Shown here: in pieces, positions 8,363-17,900 of the stretch
Layout of the letters: every line of letters begins with the position of its first letter
Position numbering within the stretch: the first letter of the stretch is position 1
NCBI GenBank assembly: GCA_947565425.1
Contig: CANOFW010000026.1
Span: 1-45,091 of the forward strand
Direction: 5' to 3'
From: an uncultured Lachnospiraceae bacterium
GTDB lineage: Bacteria > Bacillota > Clostridia > Lachnospirales > Lachnospiraceae
Length of the DNA stretch: 45,091 bases
Position numbers and translations under genes: made by a program
The notes under the pieces: model-generated
What the model saw: the letters and a program-made list of their open reading frames with translations, nothing else
Database searches by the model: none
Told to the model about the DNA's origin: nothing

Positions 8363-8391
8363 TTGTGCAATCGTAGGTTTTTGCTTATAAT
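8363..8391 (+). promoter_or_regulatory. Sigma-A promoter of the hisA-glnA-dap operon
   Basis: TTGTGC (8363-8368), a 17-base spacer and a perfect TATAAT (8386-8391). The leader to hisA is about 75 bases long. I found neither a T-box nor a clear ANTAR-type double hairpin in it. Confidence 0.7.
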
Positions 8392-8472
8392 GAAAACGAG
8401 GCTTTCAGAAGATAGAGCAAGAAATGTTCTCAATGTTTAGAGGTCGGCAAAAGAAGTATTAAGGAGGACGGG

Positions 8473-9255
8473 ATGGAGTTTCGACCGTGTATAGATATAC
8501 ATAATGGAAAGGTGAAGCAGATTGTCGGGGGCAGCTTGAAGGATGAAAATAATCAGGCGTCAGAGAATTTTGTTGCCCAACAGGATGCGGCGTTTTATGC
8601 TAGGTTATACCGGGAGCGTCGTATAAAAGGAGGCCATATCATTTTGCTGAATCCGGTGGAGAGTGAATTTTACAGTGCGACAAAGGCCCAGGCTATGCAG
8701 GCGTTGCAGGCTTATCCCGGCGGTATGCAAGTGGGAGGCGGCATTAACGCAGATAATGCGGGAGCGTTTTTAGACGCGGGGGCAAGCCATGTGATTGTTA
8801 CCTCTTATGTGTTTCGCGACGGCGTGGTGAATTATGAAAATTTAAAACGTCTTGTCTCTTTAGTAGGCAGACAACGGCTGGTGTTAGATTTGAGCTGCCG
8901 CAGGAAGGGCGATGATTATTATATTGTGACGGACCGCTGGCAGCGGTTTACACAAGAGAAGATAGACATTTCCCTGTTGGAACAGCTTGCCCAATACGCA
9001 GATGAGTTTCTCATTCATGCGGTTGATGTAGAAGGAAAGGCACAGGGGATTGAACAGGATTTAGTGAAGATATTAGGAGATTGGGGACAGATCCCCGTTA
9101 CTTATGCCGGAGGCGTAGGCAGCTTTGAAGATTTAAGGACTTTGCAAGAACTTTGCAGAGGTAGGTTGAATGTAACGATTGGCAGCGCCCTTGATTTATT
9201 CGGGGGTACAATGGAATTTGAAAAGGTCTGTAGATTTTGCCACGAATCAGAATAG
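8473..9255 (+). CDS. hisA: Eukaryote-type HisA (ProFAR isomerase)
   Basis: This 260-residue TIM-barrel enzyme isomerises ProFAR to PRFAR, the fourth step of histidine synthesis. It is the eukaryotic (yeast HIS6, plant APG10) form rather than the usual bacterial HisA. Diagnostic stretches are FRPCIDIHNGKVKQIVGG at the N-terminus, YPGGMQVGGGIN, GASHVIVTSYVF, LVLDLSCRRK, VTDRWQ, IPVTYAGGVGS and TIGSALDLFGG. The N-terminal catalytic Asp is at residue 8 (CIDIH), and the second is probably the Asp of LDLSCR. A GGAGG site precedes the ATG. It stands apart from other his genes, first in an operon with glnA and dap genes. The family call is firm; transfer versus old shared ancestry is undecided. Confidence 0.92.
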   Translation: MEFRPCIDIHNGKVKQIVGGSLKDENNQASENFVAQQDAAFYARLYRERRIKGGHIILLNPVESEFYSATKAQAMQALQAYPGGMQVGGGINADNAGAFLDAGASHVIVTSYVFRDGVVNYENLKRLVSLVGRQRLVLDLSCRRKGDDYYIVTDRWQRFTQEKIDISLLEQLAQYADEFLIHAVDVEGKAQGIEQDLVKILGDWGQIPVTYAGGVGSFEDLRTLQELCRGRLNVTIGSALDLFGGTMEFEKVCRFCHESE

Positions 9256-9331
9256 ATAGCAGCCCCCTCAAGCTTGGGTGGGCAGCGGTATGGAAGCAGA
9301 ATTGTACGCTTTGTCCAAGGGAGGATATGAT

Positions 9332-10585
9332 ATGAAGTTAAAAAAAGTAACAAAAAAGAGCATTAAGTTAAAGGCGGCAATGTTGGCAATATGTTTGTCA
9401 GTATCAGGACTTGCAGGCTGCGGAGGAGCTTCTTCTTACGATGAGTTTACGGCTGCGGCTGACGAAGAGATTGGCTTTGATACATATGAGGACACAGAGG
9501 AAATTACAGAAGCAAAGGAGGCTGCCGAGCCAGAGGAAGATGCGTCAGGGGCAGCGGAGGATGATTCTGCGAGTACAAAAGAAGAAATAGGCACATCTCC
9601 TCTGGAGGGGAAGGATAAAAAGTTAGTCTACGAAGGGTCGGTGGCTATCGACGCGATAGAATTTGAGACGGCAGTGGGCTCTTTTAAGGAAACTGTGCAG
9701 AAATTTGGCGGATTTTTGGAAAATGAGCAGAGTTACGGCGCGGGCGGTGATTATGCGCCGGAGAGTTCTTACGGCAAGGAAGAACCCAGAACGTTTCGTG
9801 CCACAGCAAGGATCCCTTCGGACTCCTATCAGGAATTTATGGAACAAACAGAAGGGCTTGGCAAGGTGACTGAGAGCAATTCACAAGTCACGAATATGAC
9901 GAGACAATACGGCACACTGAAAGCAGAATTAGAGATTTATGAAGCGGAATATGCGCGTTATTTAAAGATGTTTGACGAGGTATCAGAAGATAAGGCGATG
10001 CTTGCCATTCAGGAGAAGCTTACAGAATTATCTCTGAATATAGCGCGGACGAAGAGCGAAATGTCAGTGATTGATACAGACGCATCTTATAGTATTGTAA
10101 ATATTCGTATCAGTGAGGTTGCTGTGTATGAAGAAAGCGCTACCAGTTTCCCGCAAAGGCTCGGTGATGTGCTTGCCAAGAGTTGGAAGAATATGCTGAA
10201 ATTCTTTGAAAATCTCTTGTTCTTCTTTATTTTGCACTGGTATAAATTGTTGTTGCTGTTTTTGATTATCTGGCTGATTGTGAAGTTTGTGAAAAAGCAG
10301 CAGGCAAAATCTGAGCAAAGAAGGCAACAGATGATGCAGTCCTATCAGAATGGGCAAAGAAGGCAGGGAGGCGTGCAGCCGGGAACGAGCCCTGCGCCGC
10401 CCGTACAGTCGCAGATGGAAACGAACTCGGCACCATCTAGTCAGCCGCAGATGGAAATGAACCCGGCGCCATCTGAACAGCCGCAGGTGGGAACGACTCC
10501 CATACCGTCCAGTCAGTCACAGATAAAGGCAGAAGAAGTAAATTTGTCAGAAGCGCAGAAAGAAGAGGGCAGCCATCATGAGTAA
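9332..10585 (+). CDS. DUF4349 lipoprotein with a C-terminal membrane segment
   Basis: This 417-residue protein has a lipoprotein signal (the ATG at 9332, with GGGAGGAT upstream, ends in LAGCGG, Cys at about residue 29), an acidic linker, and a DUF4349-type domain from KLVYEGSVAIDAIEF to VNIRISEVAVYE. That domain includes a coiled-coil stretch (YGTLKAELEIYEAEYARYL). A strong membrane segment (about LLFFFILHWYKLLLLFLIIW) and a Pro/Gln/Met-rich cytoplasmic tail of imperfect PSSQPQM-type repeats follow. DUF4349 proteins are of unknown function, possibly envelope sensors. Its last 8 bases overlap the start of glnA, so the two are translationally coupled, an unusual pairing. The in-frame ATG at 9278 has no good ribosome site. 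Confidence 0.85.
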   Translation: MKLKKVTKKSIKLKAAMLAICLSVSGLAGCGGASSYDEFTAAADEEIGFDTYEDTEEITEAKEAAEPEEDASGAAEDDSASTKEEIGTSPLEGKDKKLVYEGSVAIDAIEFETAVGSFKETVQKFGGFLENEQSYGAGGDYAPESSYGKEEPRTFRATARIPSDSYQEFMEQTEGLGKVTESNSQVTNMTRQYGTLKAELEIYEAEYARYLKMFDEVSEDKAMLAIQEKLTELSLNIARTKSEMSVIDTDASYSIVNIRISEVAVYEESATSFPQRLGDVLAKSWKNMLKFFENLLFFFILHWYKLLLLFLIIWLIVKFVKKQQAKSEQRRQQMMQSYQNGQRRQGGVQPGTSPAPPVQSQMETNSAPSSQPQMEMNPAPSEQPQVGTTPIPSSQSQIKAEEVNLSEAQKEEGSHHE

Positions 10586-11909
10586 TTATACCAAACAAGA
10601 CATTATCCGCATGGTGGAGGAGGAAGACGTAGAGTTCATTCGCCTGCAATTTACTGATATGTTCGGAACATTTAAAAATGTGGCGATTACCAAGAGCCAG
10701 TTAGAGAAAGCGTTAGACAATCGTTGTATCTTTGATGCTTCTTCGATTGAGGGATTTGTGCGGATTGAGGCGTCGGATATGTATCTTTATCCCGACCTTG
10801 ACACGTTTACAATATTTCCCTGGCGTCCCCAGCAAGGGAAGGTGGCGCGTATTATTTGCGATATTTACCGCCCGGACCATACGCCCTTTGAAGGAGATCC
10901 CCGCTTTATTTTAAAGCGGGTGCTTGCCAAGGCTGCGGAACTTGGTTATCAGTTGGATGTGGGACCGGAATGTGAATTTTTCCTTTTTCATACGGATGAG
11001 GACGGAGCGCCCACTACCATCTCACATGAGCGGGCAGGCTTTTTTGATTTAGGTCCCATGGATTTGGGAGAGAACGCCAGGCGTGATATAGTGCTGACGT
11101 TAGAGGAGATGGGGTTTGAGATTGAGTCGTCCCACCACGAGGCGGCGCCTGCGCAGCACCGCATTGATTTTCGATATGACGAGGCGTTGAGGACGGCAGA
11201 CAATATTATGACTTTTAAGCTGGCGGTCAAGACGATTGCCAAACGGTTTGGCCTGTTTGCAAGTTTTATGCCCAAGCCGAAACACGGAATAAACGGTTCC
11301 GGTATGCATCTCAACATTTCAGTGACAAAAGACGGTAAAAATATATTTGCGGACCCTACAGATGCGCGTGGGCTCAGCCAGGAGGCGTATTATTTTATCG
11401 GCGGTCTGATGAAGCATATGCGTGGTATGACGGCGGTAACAAATCCGTTGGTAAATTCCTACAAACGACTTGTGCCGGGCTTTGAGGCGCCGATTCATAT
11501 TACCTGGTCGGATAGTCACAGGCGGCCGTTAATTCGCATACCGGTGGAGCGGGGAGAGTCAACAAGAATTGAGTTGAGAAGCCCGGACCCGGCAGCAAAT
11601 CCTTATCTCGCTTTTGCTGTTTGTCTTGCAGCGGGGCTTGACGGGCTTCAACATAAGATTATGCCGCCGAACCCTGTCAGCGCCAGCGTTATGGATATGA
11701 CAAAAGAAGAGCGGATGAAGTTAGAAATTGGCGCTTTGCCATTTGATATAAAGGAAGCCGTGGATGCGCTCGAAAAAGATTCCCTGCTCTGTCGTGTGCT
11801 GGGGAATCATATTTCGGAGAAATACGTAAAAGAGAAGCGCGCAGAATGGGCGGATTACTGCGAACAAGTAACGAATTGGGAAATTGACAATTATCTTTAC
11901 AAAATATAG
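10578..11909 (+). CDS. glnA: Type I-alpha glutamine synthetase
   Basis: This 443-residue enzyme makes glutamine from glutamate, ammonia and ATP. Visible signatures are QFTDMFGTFKNVAI, DASSIEGF, GPECEFFLF (metal-binding Glu), MPKPKHGINGSGMHLN (ATP loop and metal His) and the RIELRSPDPAANPYL region. The length and the absence of an adenylylation NLYDLP-type site place it in the GSI-alpha group, regulated by feedback and protein partners rather than AMP addition. The start overlaps the DUF4349 gene by 8 bases, and an ANTAR regulator begins 19 bases downstream. No promoter or leader of its own can be placed, so it depends on the hisA promoter or one inside the upstream gene. Confidence 0.97.
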   Translation: MSNYTKQDIIRMVEEEDVEFIRLQFTDMFGTFKNVAITKSQLEKALDNRCIFDASSIEGFVRIEASDMYLYPDLDTFTIFPWRPQQGKVARIICDIYRPDHTPFEGDPRFILKRVLAKAAELGYQLDVGPECEFFLFHTDEDGAPTTISHERAGFFDLGPMDLGENARRDIVLTLEEMGFEIESSHHEAAPAQHRIDFRYDEALRTADNIMTFKLAVKTIAKRFGLFASFMPKPKHGINGSGMHLNISVTKDGKNIFADPTDARGLSQEAYYFIGGLMKHMRGMTAVTNPLVNSYKRLVPGFEAPIHITWSDSHRRPLIRIPVERGESTRIELRSPDPAANPYLAFAVCLAAGLDGLQHKIMPPNPVSASVMDMTKEERMKLEIGALPFDIKEAVDALEKDSLLCRVLGNHISEKYVKEKRAEWADYCEQVTNWEIDNYLYKI

Positions 11910-11927
11910 TTCCATGGAGGAAATGTT

Positions 11928-12470
11928 TTGATTAATATTATTGTCGCATTCCCCAAAATGGAAAATGCCAAAAGTATAAAAAATATATTAGTGAAAAAAG
12001 GTTTTCCTGTAAATGCTGTGTGCACATCGGGCGCACAGGTATTGCAGCACGCGGATCTGCTGGAAGAGGGAATCGTTGTCTGTGCGGGGCGGCTGCAAGA
12101 CATGATGTACATACAGCTTCGGGAATATTTGCCGCCGCATTTTCAGATGCTTGTGGCTGCTTCTTGCAGTGTGTGGCAGGAGGGGACAGTTGAGAACATT
12201 GTCTCTTTGACAATGCCTTTTAAAGTGCATGAGCTTGTGGGTACAGTGGAGATGATGGCCAATGCTCCAACGCGCAGGCGCAAGAAGAAAAGCTCTCTAG
12301 CTGCGCGCAGCGAGGAAGACAAGCAGGTGATACAACAAGCCAAAGAAGTTTTGATGGCGCGCAACAATATGACAGAAGAGGAGGCGCACCGTTATATACA
12401 AAAAAGCAGTATGGACAGCGCAACTGGCCTAGCGGAGACGGCGCAGATGATTCTCAGCATATATCGGTAG
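11928..12470 (+). CDS. ANTAR-domain RNA-binding antiterminator with degenerate receiver
   Basis: This 180-residue protein starts at TTG 11928, 7 bases after GGAGG; a nearer ATG is closed at once. Residues 1-115 have the size and pattern of a response-regulator receiver (INIIVAFPKMENA, then EEGIVVCAGRLQDM). However, neither the paired acidic residues after beta-1 nor the phospho-acceptor Asp can be found, so it is probably not phosphorylated. A basic linker (RRRKKK) leads to an ANTAR helix bundle (QAKEVLMARNNMTEEEAHRYI, then SSMDSATGLAETAQMIL). ANTAR proteins bind double-hairpin RNA and prevent termination. Similar genes beside glnA in clostridia control nitrogen genes, which is probably its job here. 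Its RNA target was not found in the window. Confidence 0.88.
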   Translation: MINIIVAFPKMENAKSIKNILVKKGFPVNAVCTSGAQVLQHADLLEEGIVVCAGRLQDMMYIQLREYLPPHFQMLVAASCSVWQEGTVENIVSLTMPFKVHELVGTVEMMANAPTRRRKKKSSLAARSEEDKQVIQQAKEVLMARNNMTEEEAHRYIQKSSMDSATGLAETAQMILSIYR

Positions 12471-12498
12471 TCAGAATCGTAGTAGAAAGGAGTACCAT

Positions 12499-13350
12499 AT
12501 GAAATTTACAAAAATGCAAGGAGCAGGTAACGATTATATTTATATAAATTGTTTGGAAGAAGAAGTTGTGAATTCGTCGGAAGTGTCCAAATTTGTCAGT
12601 GACAGGCATTTTGGTATTGGGGCGGATGGGCTGATACTGATAAAACCCTCACAGCGCGCCGATTTTGAAATGGCAATGTATAATGCGGACGGTTCTCAGG
12701 GGGAGATGTGCGGCAATGCCATTCGCTGTGTGGCGAAATATGTCTACGACCGCGGTATGACAGATCAGACAGAGCTTAGCATAGATACGCTTGCCGGAAT
12801 CAAATACTTAGAATTGTCTTTGGAAGACGGTAAGGTAACGCGGGTAAAAGTTAATATGGGCGCCCCTTGCCTTACGGCGGCACAAATTCCGGTCAAAGCA
12901 GATAGCGACCAGGTAATAAGCCAGCCGATTGAGGTACAGGGCAAGACGTATGAAATGACTGCGGTGTCTATGGGCAATCCTCACTGTGTTGTCTTTCTTG
13001 AGGAAGATGTACGTGAACTTAATCTGGAGGCCATTGGGCCTGCTTTTGAGCATCATCCGCGGTTCCCCAAACGGATTAACACAGAATTTGTGAATGTGAT
13101 TGATAAGTCTACACTGCGTATGCGCGTGTGGGAGCGTGGCAGCGGCGAGACGCTTGCCTGTGGGACTGGCTCCTGTGCCACGGCAGTTGCCGCCATTTTA
13201 AATGGCAAGACGGAATCTGAGATTACCGTTCACCTTATGGGCGGCGAACTTGAGATTGCCTGGGCAGGTGGGGATGCGCCTGTCTATATGACTGGGCCGG
13301 CCGTCACTGTCTTTGATGGCGAAATCGAGCTGCCCAAGGATATACAGTAA
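12499..13350 (+). CDS. dapF: Diaminopimelate epimerase
   Basis: This 283-residue enzyme interconverts LL- and meso-diaminopimelate for lysine and peptidoglycan. It uses two cysteines as acid and base: one in GEMCGNAIRC (about residue 74) and the other in ETLACGTGSCATAV (about residue 221). The N-terminal MKFTKMQGAGNDYIYI and GADGLILI segments are typical. The ribosome site is AAAGGAG at 12486-12492. The gene lies 28 bases after the ANTAR gene and 74 before dapL. Confidence 0.97.
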   Translation: MKFTKMQGAGNDYIYINCLEEEVVNSSEVSKFVSDRHFGIGADGLILIKPSQRADFEMAMYNADGSQGEMCGNAIRCVAKYVYDRGMTDQTELSIDTLAGIKYLELSLEDGKVTRVKVNMGAPCLTAAQIPVKADSDQVISQPIEVQGKTYEMTAVSMGNPHCVVFLEEDVRELNLEAIGPAFEHHPRFPKRINTEFVNVIDKSTLRMRVWERGSGETLACGTGSCATAVAAILNGKTESEITVHLMGGELEIAWAGGDAPVYMTGPAVTVFDGEIELPKDIQ

Positions 13351-13424
13351 GAGGTACGAATTCCCATGTGAGAATGCCGAAGAAATAATAAAATGAAATT
13401 TTGTAAGCGAAAAAGGAGGATATT

Positions 13425-14639
13425 ATGTTTCAGATTAACGAGAATTACCAGAAATTACCAGGAAGCTATTTATTCAGCACGATAGGCAAGAAAGTGGCGG
13501 CATTTACCGAGGCGAACCCGGACAAAGACATCATTCGTCTGGGAATCGGCGATGTCACACAGCCCTTAGCTCCGGCAGTCATTGAAGCGATGCATAAAGC
13601 CGTAGATGAGATGGCGAAAGCGGAGACATTTCGCGGGTACGCTCCAGATTTGGGGTATGATTTCCTGCGCAATGCGATTGTGGAGCATGATTATAAATCT
13701 AGGGGATGCGATATTTCGGCAGATGAAATCTTTGTTTCCGACGGAGCAAAGAGCGATTCCGCCAATATTCAGGAAATTTTCGGACCGAAAAACCGTATTG
13801 CAGTCTGCGACCCGGTCTATCCGGTCTATGTAGACTCTAATGTGATGTCGGGAAGAACAGGCGTATACGATACGGCTTCCGAAACATGGAGCGACGTTAT
13901 CTACATGCCCTGCACGATGGAAAATCAGTTTGTGCCTGAGTTCCCCAAAGAGACGCCGGATATGATTTACCTGTGCTTGCCCAACAATCCTACCGGAACG
14001 ACGATTACGAAGTCGCAATTGCAGGAGTGGGTCGACTATGCCAATAAAGTGGGCGCTGTGATTATCTATGACGGAGCATATGAGGCGTACATTTCAGAAG
14101 ACGACGTGGCGCATTCCATTTATGAATGCGAGGGCGCCAGAACATGTGCGATCGAGCTCAAGAGCTTTTCCAAAAATGCTGGATTTACCGGCGTGCGTCT
14201 TGGCTATGCCGTAGTGCCCAAGGATTTGAAATGCAAGGAAGTTTCCTTGAACGCTATGTGGGCGCGCCGCCACGGGACGAAATTTAACGGCGCTCCTTAC
14301 ATAGTGCAGCGCGCTGGAGAGGCAACGTACAGTCCCGAGGGTAAAGCGCAGCTCAAAGAACAGGTTGCCTATTATATGAAGAATGCATCAACCATCAAGA
14401 AAGGCTTACAGGATGCTGGTTACACGGTATTTGGCGGCGTCAATGCGCCCTATATCTGGCTTAAGACGCCGGATAACATGACGTCCTGGGAGTTCTTTGA
14501 TTATCTTTTGGACAACGCCAATGTCGTAGGTACGCCCGGTTCCGGCTTCGGTCCCAGCGGGGAAGGATACTTCAGGCTGACCGCATTCGGCACTTATGAG
14601 AATACGCTTGCCGCATTGGCGCGCATACAAAAATTATAA
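13425..14639 (+). CDS. dapL: LL-diaminopimelate aminotransferase
   Basis: This 404-residue class I/II PLP aminotransferase makes LL-diaminopimelate directly from tetrahydrodipicolinate and glutamate. It begins FQINENYQKLPGSYLFSTIG, as DapL proteins do, has LGIGDVTQPLAPAVIEAM, LCLPNNPTGTTI and the PLP-lysine region SFSKNAGFTGVRLGY, and ends with a typical FRLTAFG segment. It uses glutamate, the product pool of the neighbouring nitrogen genes, and supplies the substrate of dapF. It is last in the operon and is followed by a strong terminator. Confidence 0.97.
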   Translation: MFQINENYQKLPGSYLFSTIGKKVAAFTEANPDKDIIRLGIGDVTQPLAPAVIEAMHKAVDEMAKAETFRGYAPDLGYDFLRNAIVEHDYKSRGCDISADEIFVSDGAKSDSANIQEIFGPKNRIAVCDPVYPVYVDSNVMSGRTGVYDTASETWSDVIYMPCTMENQFVPEFPKETPDMIYLCLPNNPTGTTITKSQLQEWVDYANKVGAVIIYDGAYEAYISEDDVAHSIYECEGARTCAIELKSFSKNAGFTGVRLGYAVVPKDLKCKEVSLNAMWARRHGTKFNGAPYIVQRAGEATYSPEGKAQLKEQVAYYMKNASTIKKGLQDAGYTVFGGVNAPYIWLKTPDNMTSWEFFDYLLDNANVVGTPGSGFGPSGEGYFRLTAFGTYENTLAALARIQKL

Positions 14640-14648
14640 AAAATAAAC

Positions 14649-14705
14649 ATACAAGCCAGGGGTGGCAGATTGCAAAATTTCCCCCCTGGTTTTTTGTATG
14701 TTTTT
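14649..14705 (+). terminator. Terminator of the hisA-dapL operon
   Basis: CATACAA and CCAGGGG on the left pair with CCCCTGG and TTGTATG on the right. The stem is long, with a loop of about 20 bases, and TTTTT follows. Confidence 0.88.
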
Positions 14706-14746
14706 ACTGAAAAATCGTTTTGCCACTTATCATTTTAGTAAATAGC

Positions 14747-14775
14747 TTGAAAAATTTACTAAAGAAATTTAAAAT
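14747..14775 (+). promoter_or_regulatory. Candidate promoter of the arabinogalactan operon
   Basis: TTGAAA (14747-14752), a 17-base spacer and TAAAAT (14770-14775) lie in an AT-rich stretch, leaving a leader of about 130 bases. I see no clear catabolite-control (cre) site near it. Confidence 0.5.
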
Positions 14776-14868
14776 ATAAGTTAATAGTAGCAGGGTGGGA
14801 CAATCTGAGCTTTTCTAAGTCCTTGCAGCTAATATGGGAATGACAGAACGATTTTGGAGGAGCGAAGC

Positions 14869-14892
14869 ATGGAAGGGAACGTCTTGCACTAA
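14869..14892 (+). other. Possible 7-residue leader ORF
   Basis: ATG at 14869 follows GGAGG by about 8 bases and encodes M-E-G-N-V-L-H then a stop, 23 bases before the start of the large GH30/GH43 gene. The ribosome site is good, but so short a frame can arise by chance. Confidence 0.3.
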
Positions 14893-14915
14893 AAATTAAT
14901 AAAGGAGAGAGAAAA

Positions 14916-17900
14916 ATGAAAGGATTGAAAAAAGGTATCAGCGCTGTCCTGGCAGCGGCTCTTGTTTTGACGGCATTGCCGGCAGATGGTTTAAGTCAGG
15001 CGAGAGCAGCGGGCAAAGCAAGAGATGCGGTAGTTGCCGATGCGACAGTCAAAGTACTCCCTGACAAAGCCTCGCCATTCAATGACACGAATGGAGATGG
15101 ATTAGGGGAGTTTGAGGGATGGGGTACCTCCCTTTGCTGGTGGGCGAACCGCTTAGGCTACGACGCCACAATGACACAGAAAGCGGCAACGGCTTTCTTT
15201 GACAAAGAAGCCGGGCTGGGCTTAAACATCGGCCGCTACAATGTGGGCGGCGGCGATAACACAGGCGAGATTACGGAAGTTCCTGCTAATCCCAAGGCTC
15301 AGGTCTTTGGCGTAGAGAAACAGGAAGGCGTCCTGGATTATGCAGGAACAAGCATGAAGGTAACGAAAGGCGAGAGTCGGTTTGAAACAGTGTCATACAG
15401 TGTTTCCGATGCAGACTTCGGTTATACAAAGGGCAAGCCAGTCGGCAAAATTGACTATGTAGGATATGTGAAACAATTAGATGGAAATGTGGGAAGCGGA
15501 GATAATTTGCATTATACAGTAAACGTAGAGAACGCAGCAGATTATACGGTAAAGATGATTCTGTACCACAATGCAAATTCAGACAGGGATGTAGTGATCC
15601 GTGTCAATGGAGAGACAGAGTTTGTTGTCTCCAACCAGGAGCTTCAGGCCAATAAAATAGCCTCTACCAGTACGCACGCATTATTTCAGGCAAATATTCG
15701 CAATGTGGCGCTGAAAGCGGGCGCCAATACGATTGAAGTTGCAGGAAAGGCGGGCTGGACCCTGGACTTTGTAAAAATGCTGGTGGTAAAGTCTGACGAG
15801 GAGGGCGTATTGCAGGAAGAGGATCCATTCCTGCATCCGTCGCACATCAAACGTTCCGATTCCGATATGCCGGGTTATTGGAAAGATGTGACGAAGATTC
15901 AGATCACCGAGGATAAACCTATCTCCTGGTGGGAAGCAAACTATACAAGAGTAGATGAAGAATGCGGTTATGCATGGAATTATGATTGGAACAAAGACGC
16001 CAATCAGAGGAATATCCTCACTGCGGCAAAGGCGGCAAGCAAAGATGAATTTATTGCGGAGGCATTTTCCAATTCCCCGCCCTATTTTATGACGAACAGC
16101 GGTTGTACCTCAGGAGCTACAGATTCTAGTAAGGACAATTTGCGCAAGGATTCTTACAATGCGTTTGCGGCATATATGGCGGATGTGATTGAGCATTATG
16201 CCGAGGCTGGCATCGTCAATTTCACGAGCGCGACGCCGATGAATGAGCCTTATACGAATTACTGGGGCGCAAACAGCGCGAAGCAGGAAGGATGCCATTT
16301 TGATCAGGGTGAATCAGAATCTACGATCATTGTTGCTTTCAAGAAAGAGCTGGCAAAGAAGGCAGCGGCGGCAACGAATGAGAATGTAAAGAATGTTTTG
16401 AACAATATCATTCTTTCCGGTACGGATGAGACGAGTATTGATACGGCGATTGATTCTTATAACGCGTTATCGAATGAAGCGAAAAATGCGATTGCAAGGA
16501 TTGACACCCATACATATAGCGGTTCTAAACGTGCAGAGCTGTCGGCATTAGCGCAGAAAGAAAAGAAAAATTTGTGGATGTCTGAGATTGACGGCGCCTC
16601 AAGAGCCGGCACAGACGCCGGAGAGATGGCAGCCGGGTTGGGATTTGCCCAGAGGATTATCACCGACGTCAATGGTTTGAAATGTTCTGCCTGGATTATG
16701 TGGAACGCCGTTGACCTCAATGTGGACGCCAACAATGAATTTGACGCGGATTCCATCGAAGACTTAAAAAGCATGACAAATGATAGCGGTGAAATCATGT
16801 TTGACCCGGAGAATAAAGGCTGGTGGGGAATCGCGATCGGTGATCATAACAATAAAGAACTTGTGCTCACAAGGAAATATTATGCATATGGGCAGTTCTC
16901 CAAATATATCCGCCCAGGATATACGATTATGGGAACCAGCGACAATGCCAATACCCTGGTAGCTTACGATTCCGTCGGCAAGAAGGCTGTCATTGTGGCG
17001 GTCAACACAGCGGGAACGGATAAGACTTGGAAATTTGATTTAAGCAGATTTGAGACAATGGGCGATCAGATTACGGCAAACCGTACCAGCGGCGCGTCGG
17101 AAGGCGGCGAGAACTGGGCGGATGTATCATCGTCTGTAAATGTTGCTGCCGATACGGCGAACAGAGCGTTTACGGCTACTGTTAAAGCAAATTCGATCAC
17201 CACTTTTGTGGTAGACGGCGTGGAATTTGATAAAGAGAAAGACGACGAGCGCACAAAGCGTGAGGAAAACTTAAAGAAGATGCAGACGGAAGTTATGAGC
17301 GCTCTGGATGTAAGTAACTTGGATCTGGAAAACCTCAACATTCCGCTGACTACCGACATGGTAAGCGGTAGCGCGCCGTGGAACAATGGAACGGTAAATA
17401 CTGTCGATAAAGTAATAGACAATGATTATCGAACCTTCTTTGACGGCGTGTCAAACGGTTATGTGCAGATTGATTTAGGCGAGGCAAAAGCAATTGCAGC
17501 TTATGGCTATGCGCCGCGGTATGACGGCAGCGATAAACAGTATCTCGGCAGGTGCGTAGGCGCGTCTTTCTATGGCTCTAATGACGGAAGTACTTGGGAA
17601 TTGCTGCATACGATTACCAAGACGCCGGAAGCTGACAAGATTACCTGCGCTTATATCAATGAGTTTACTTCTATGTCCGTGATGGGCAAGCCCTACCGCT
17701 ATTATAAATATGCGGTAGGAGATACGGGCAATTGTAACATTTCAGAGTTGAGGATTTATGAGAAGCCGGAGAGCCTTACGGTTCCGGAAATGCCTGATAC
17801 TTTGGAAAAATGGGTTGCACACTGTGAAGAAAAAGTAAAAGGACACAGATATACTCCCCAAACAAAAACTGCATACGAGAATGCGCTTGCAGCGGCGAAA

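Noticed and set aside
8392-8472. Search for a T-box or ANTAR-type double hairpin in the hisA leader
   Set aside because: No specifier-loop or T-box core was seen, nor any pair of hexaloop hairpins. The regulator's target is probably elsewhere.
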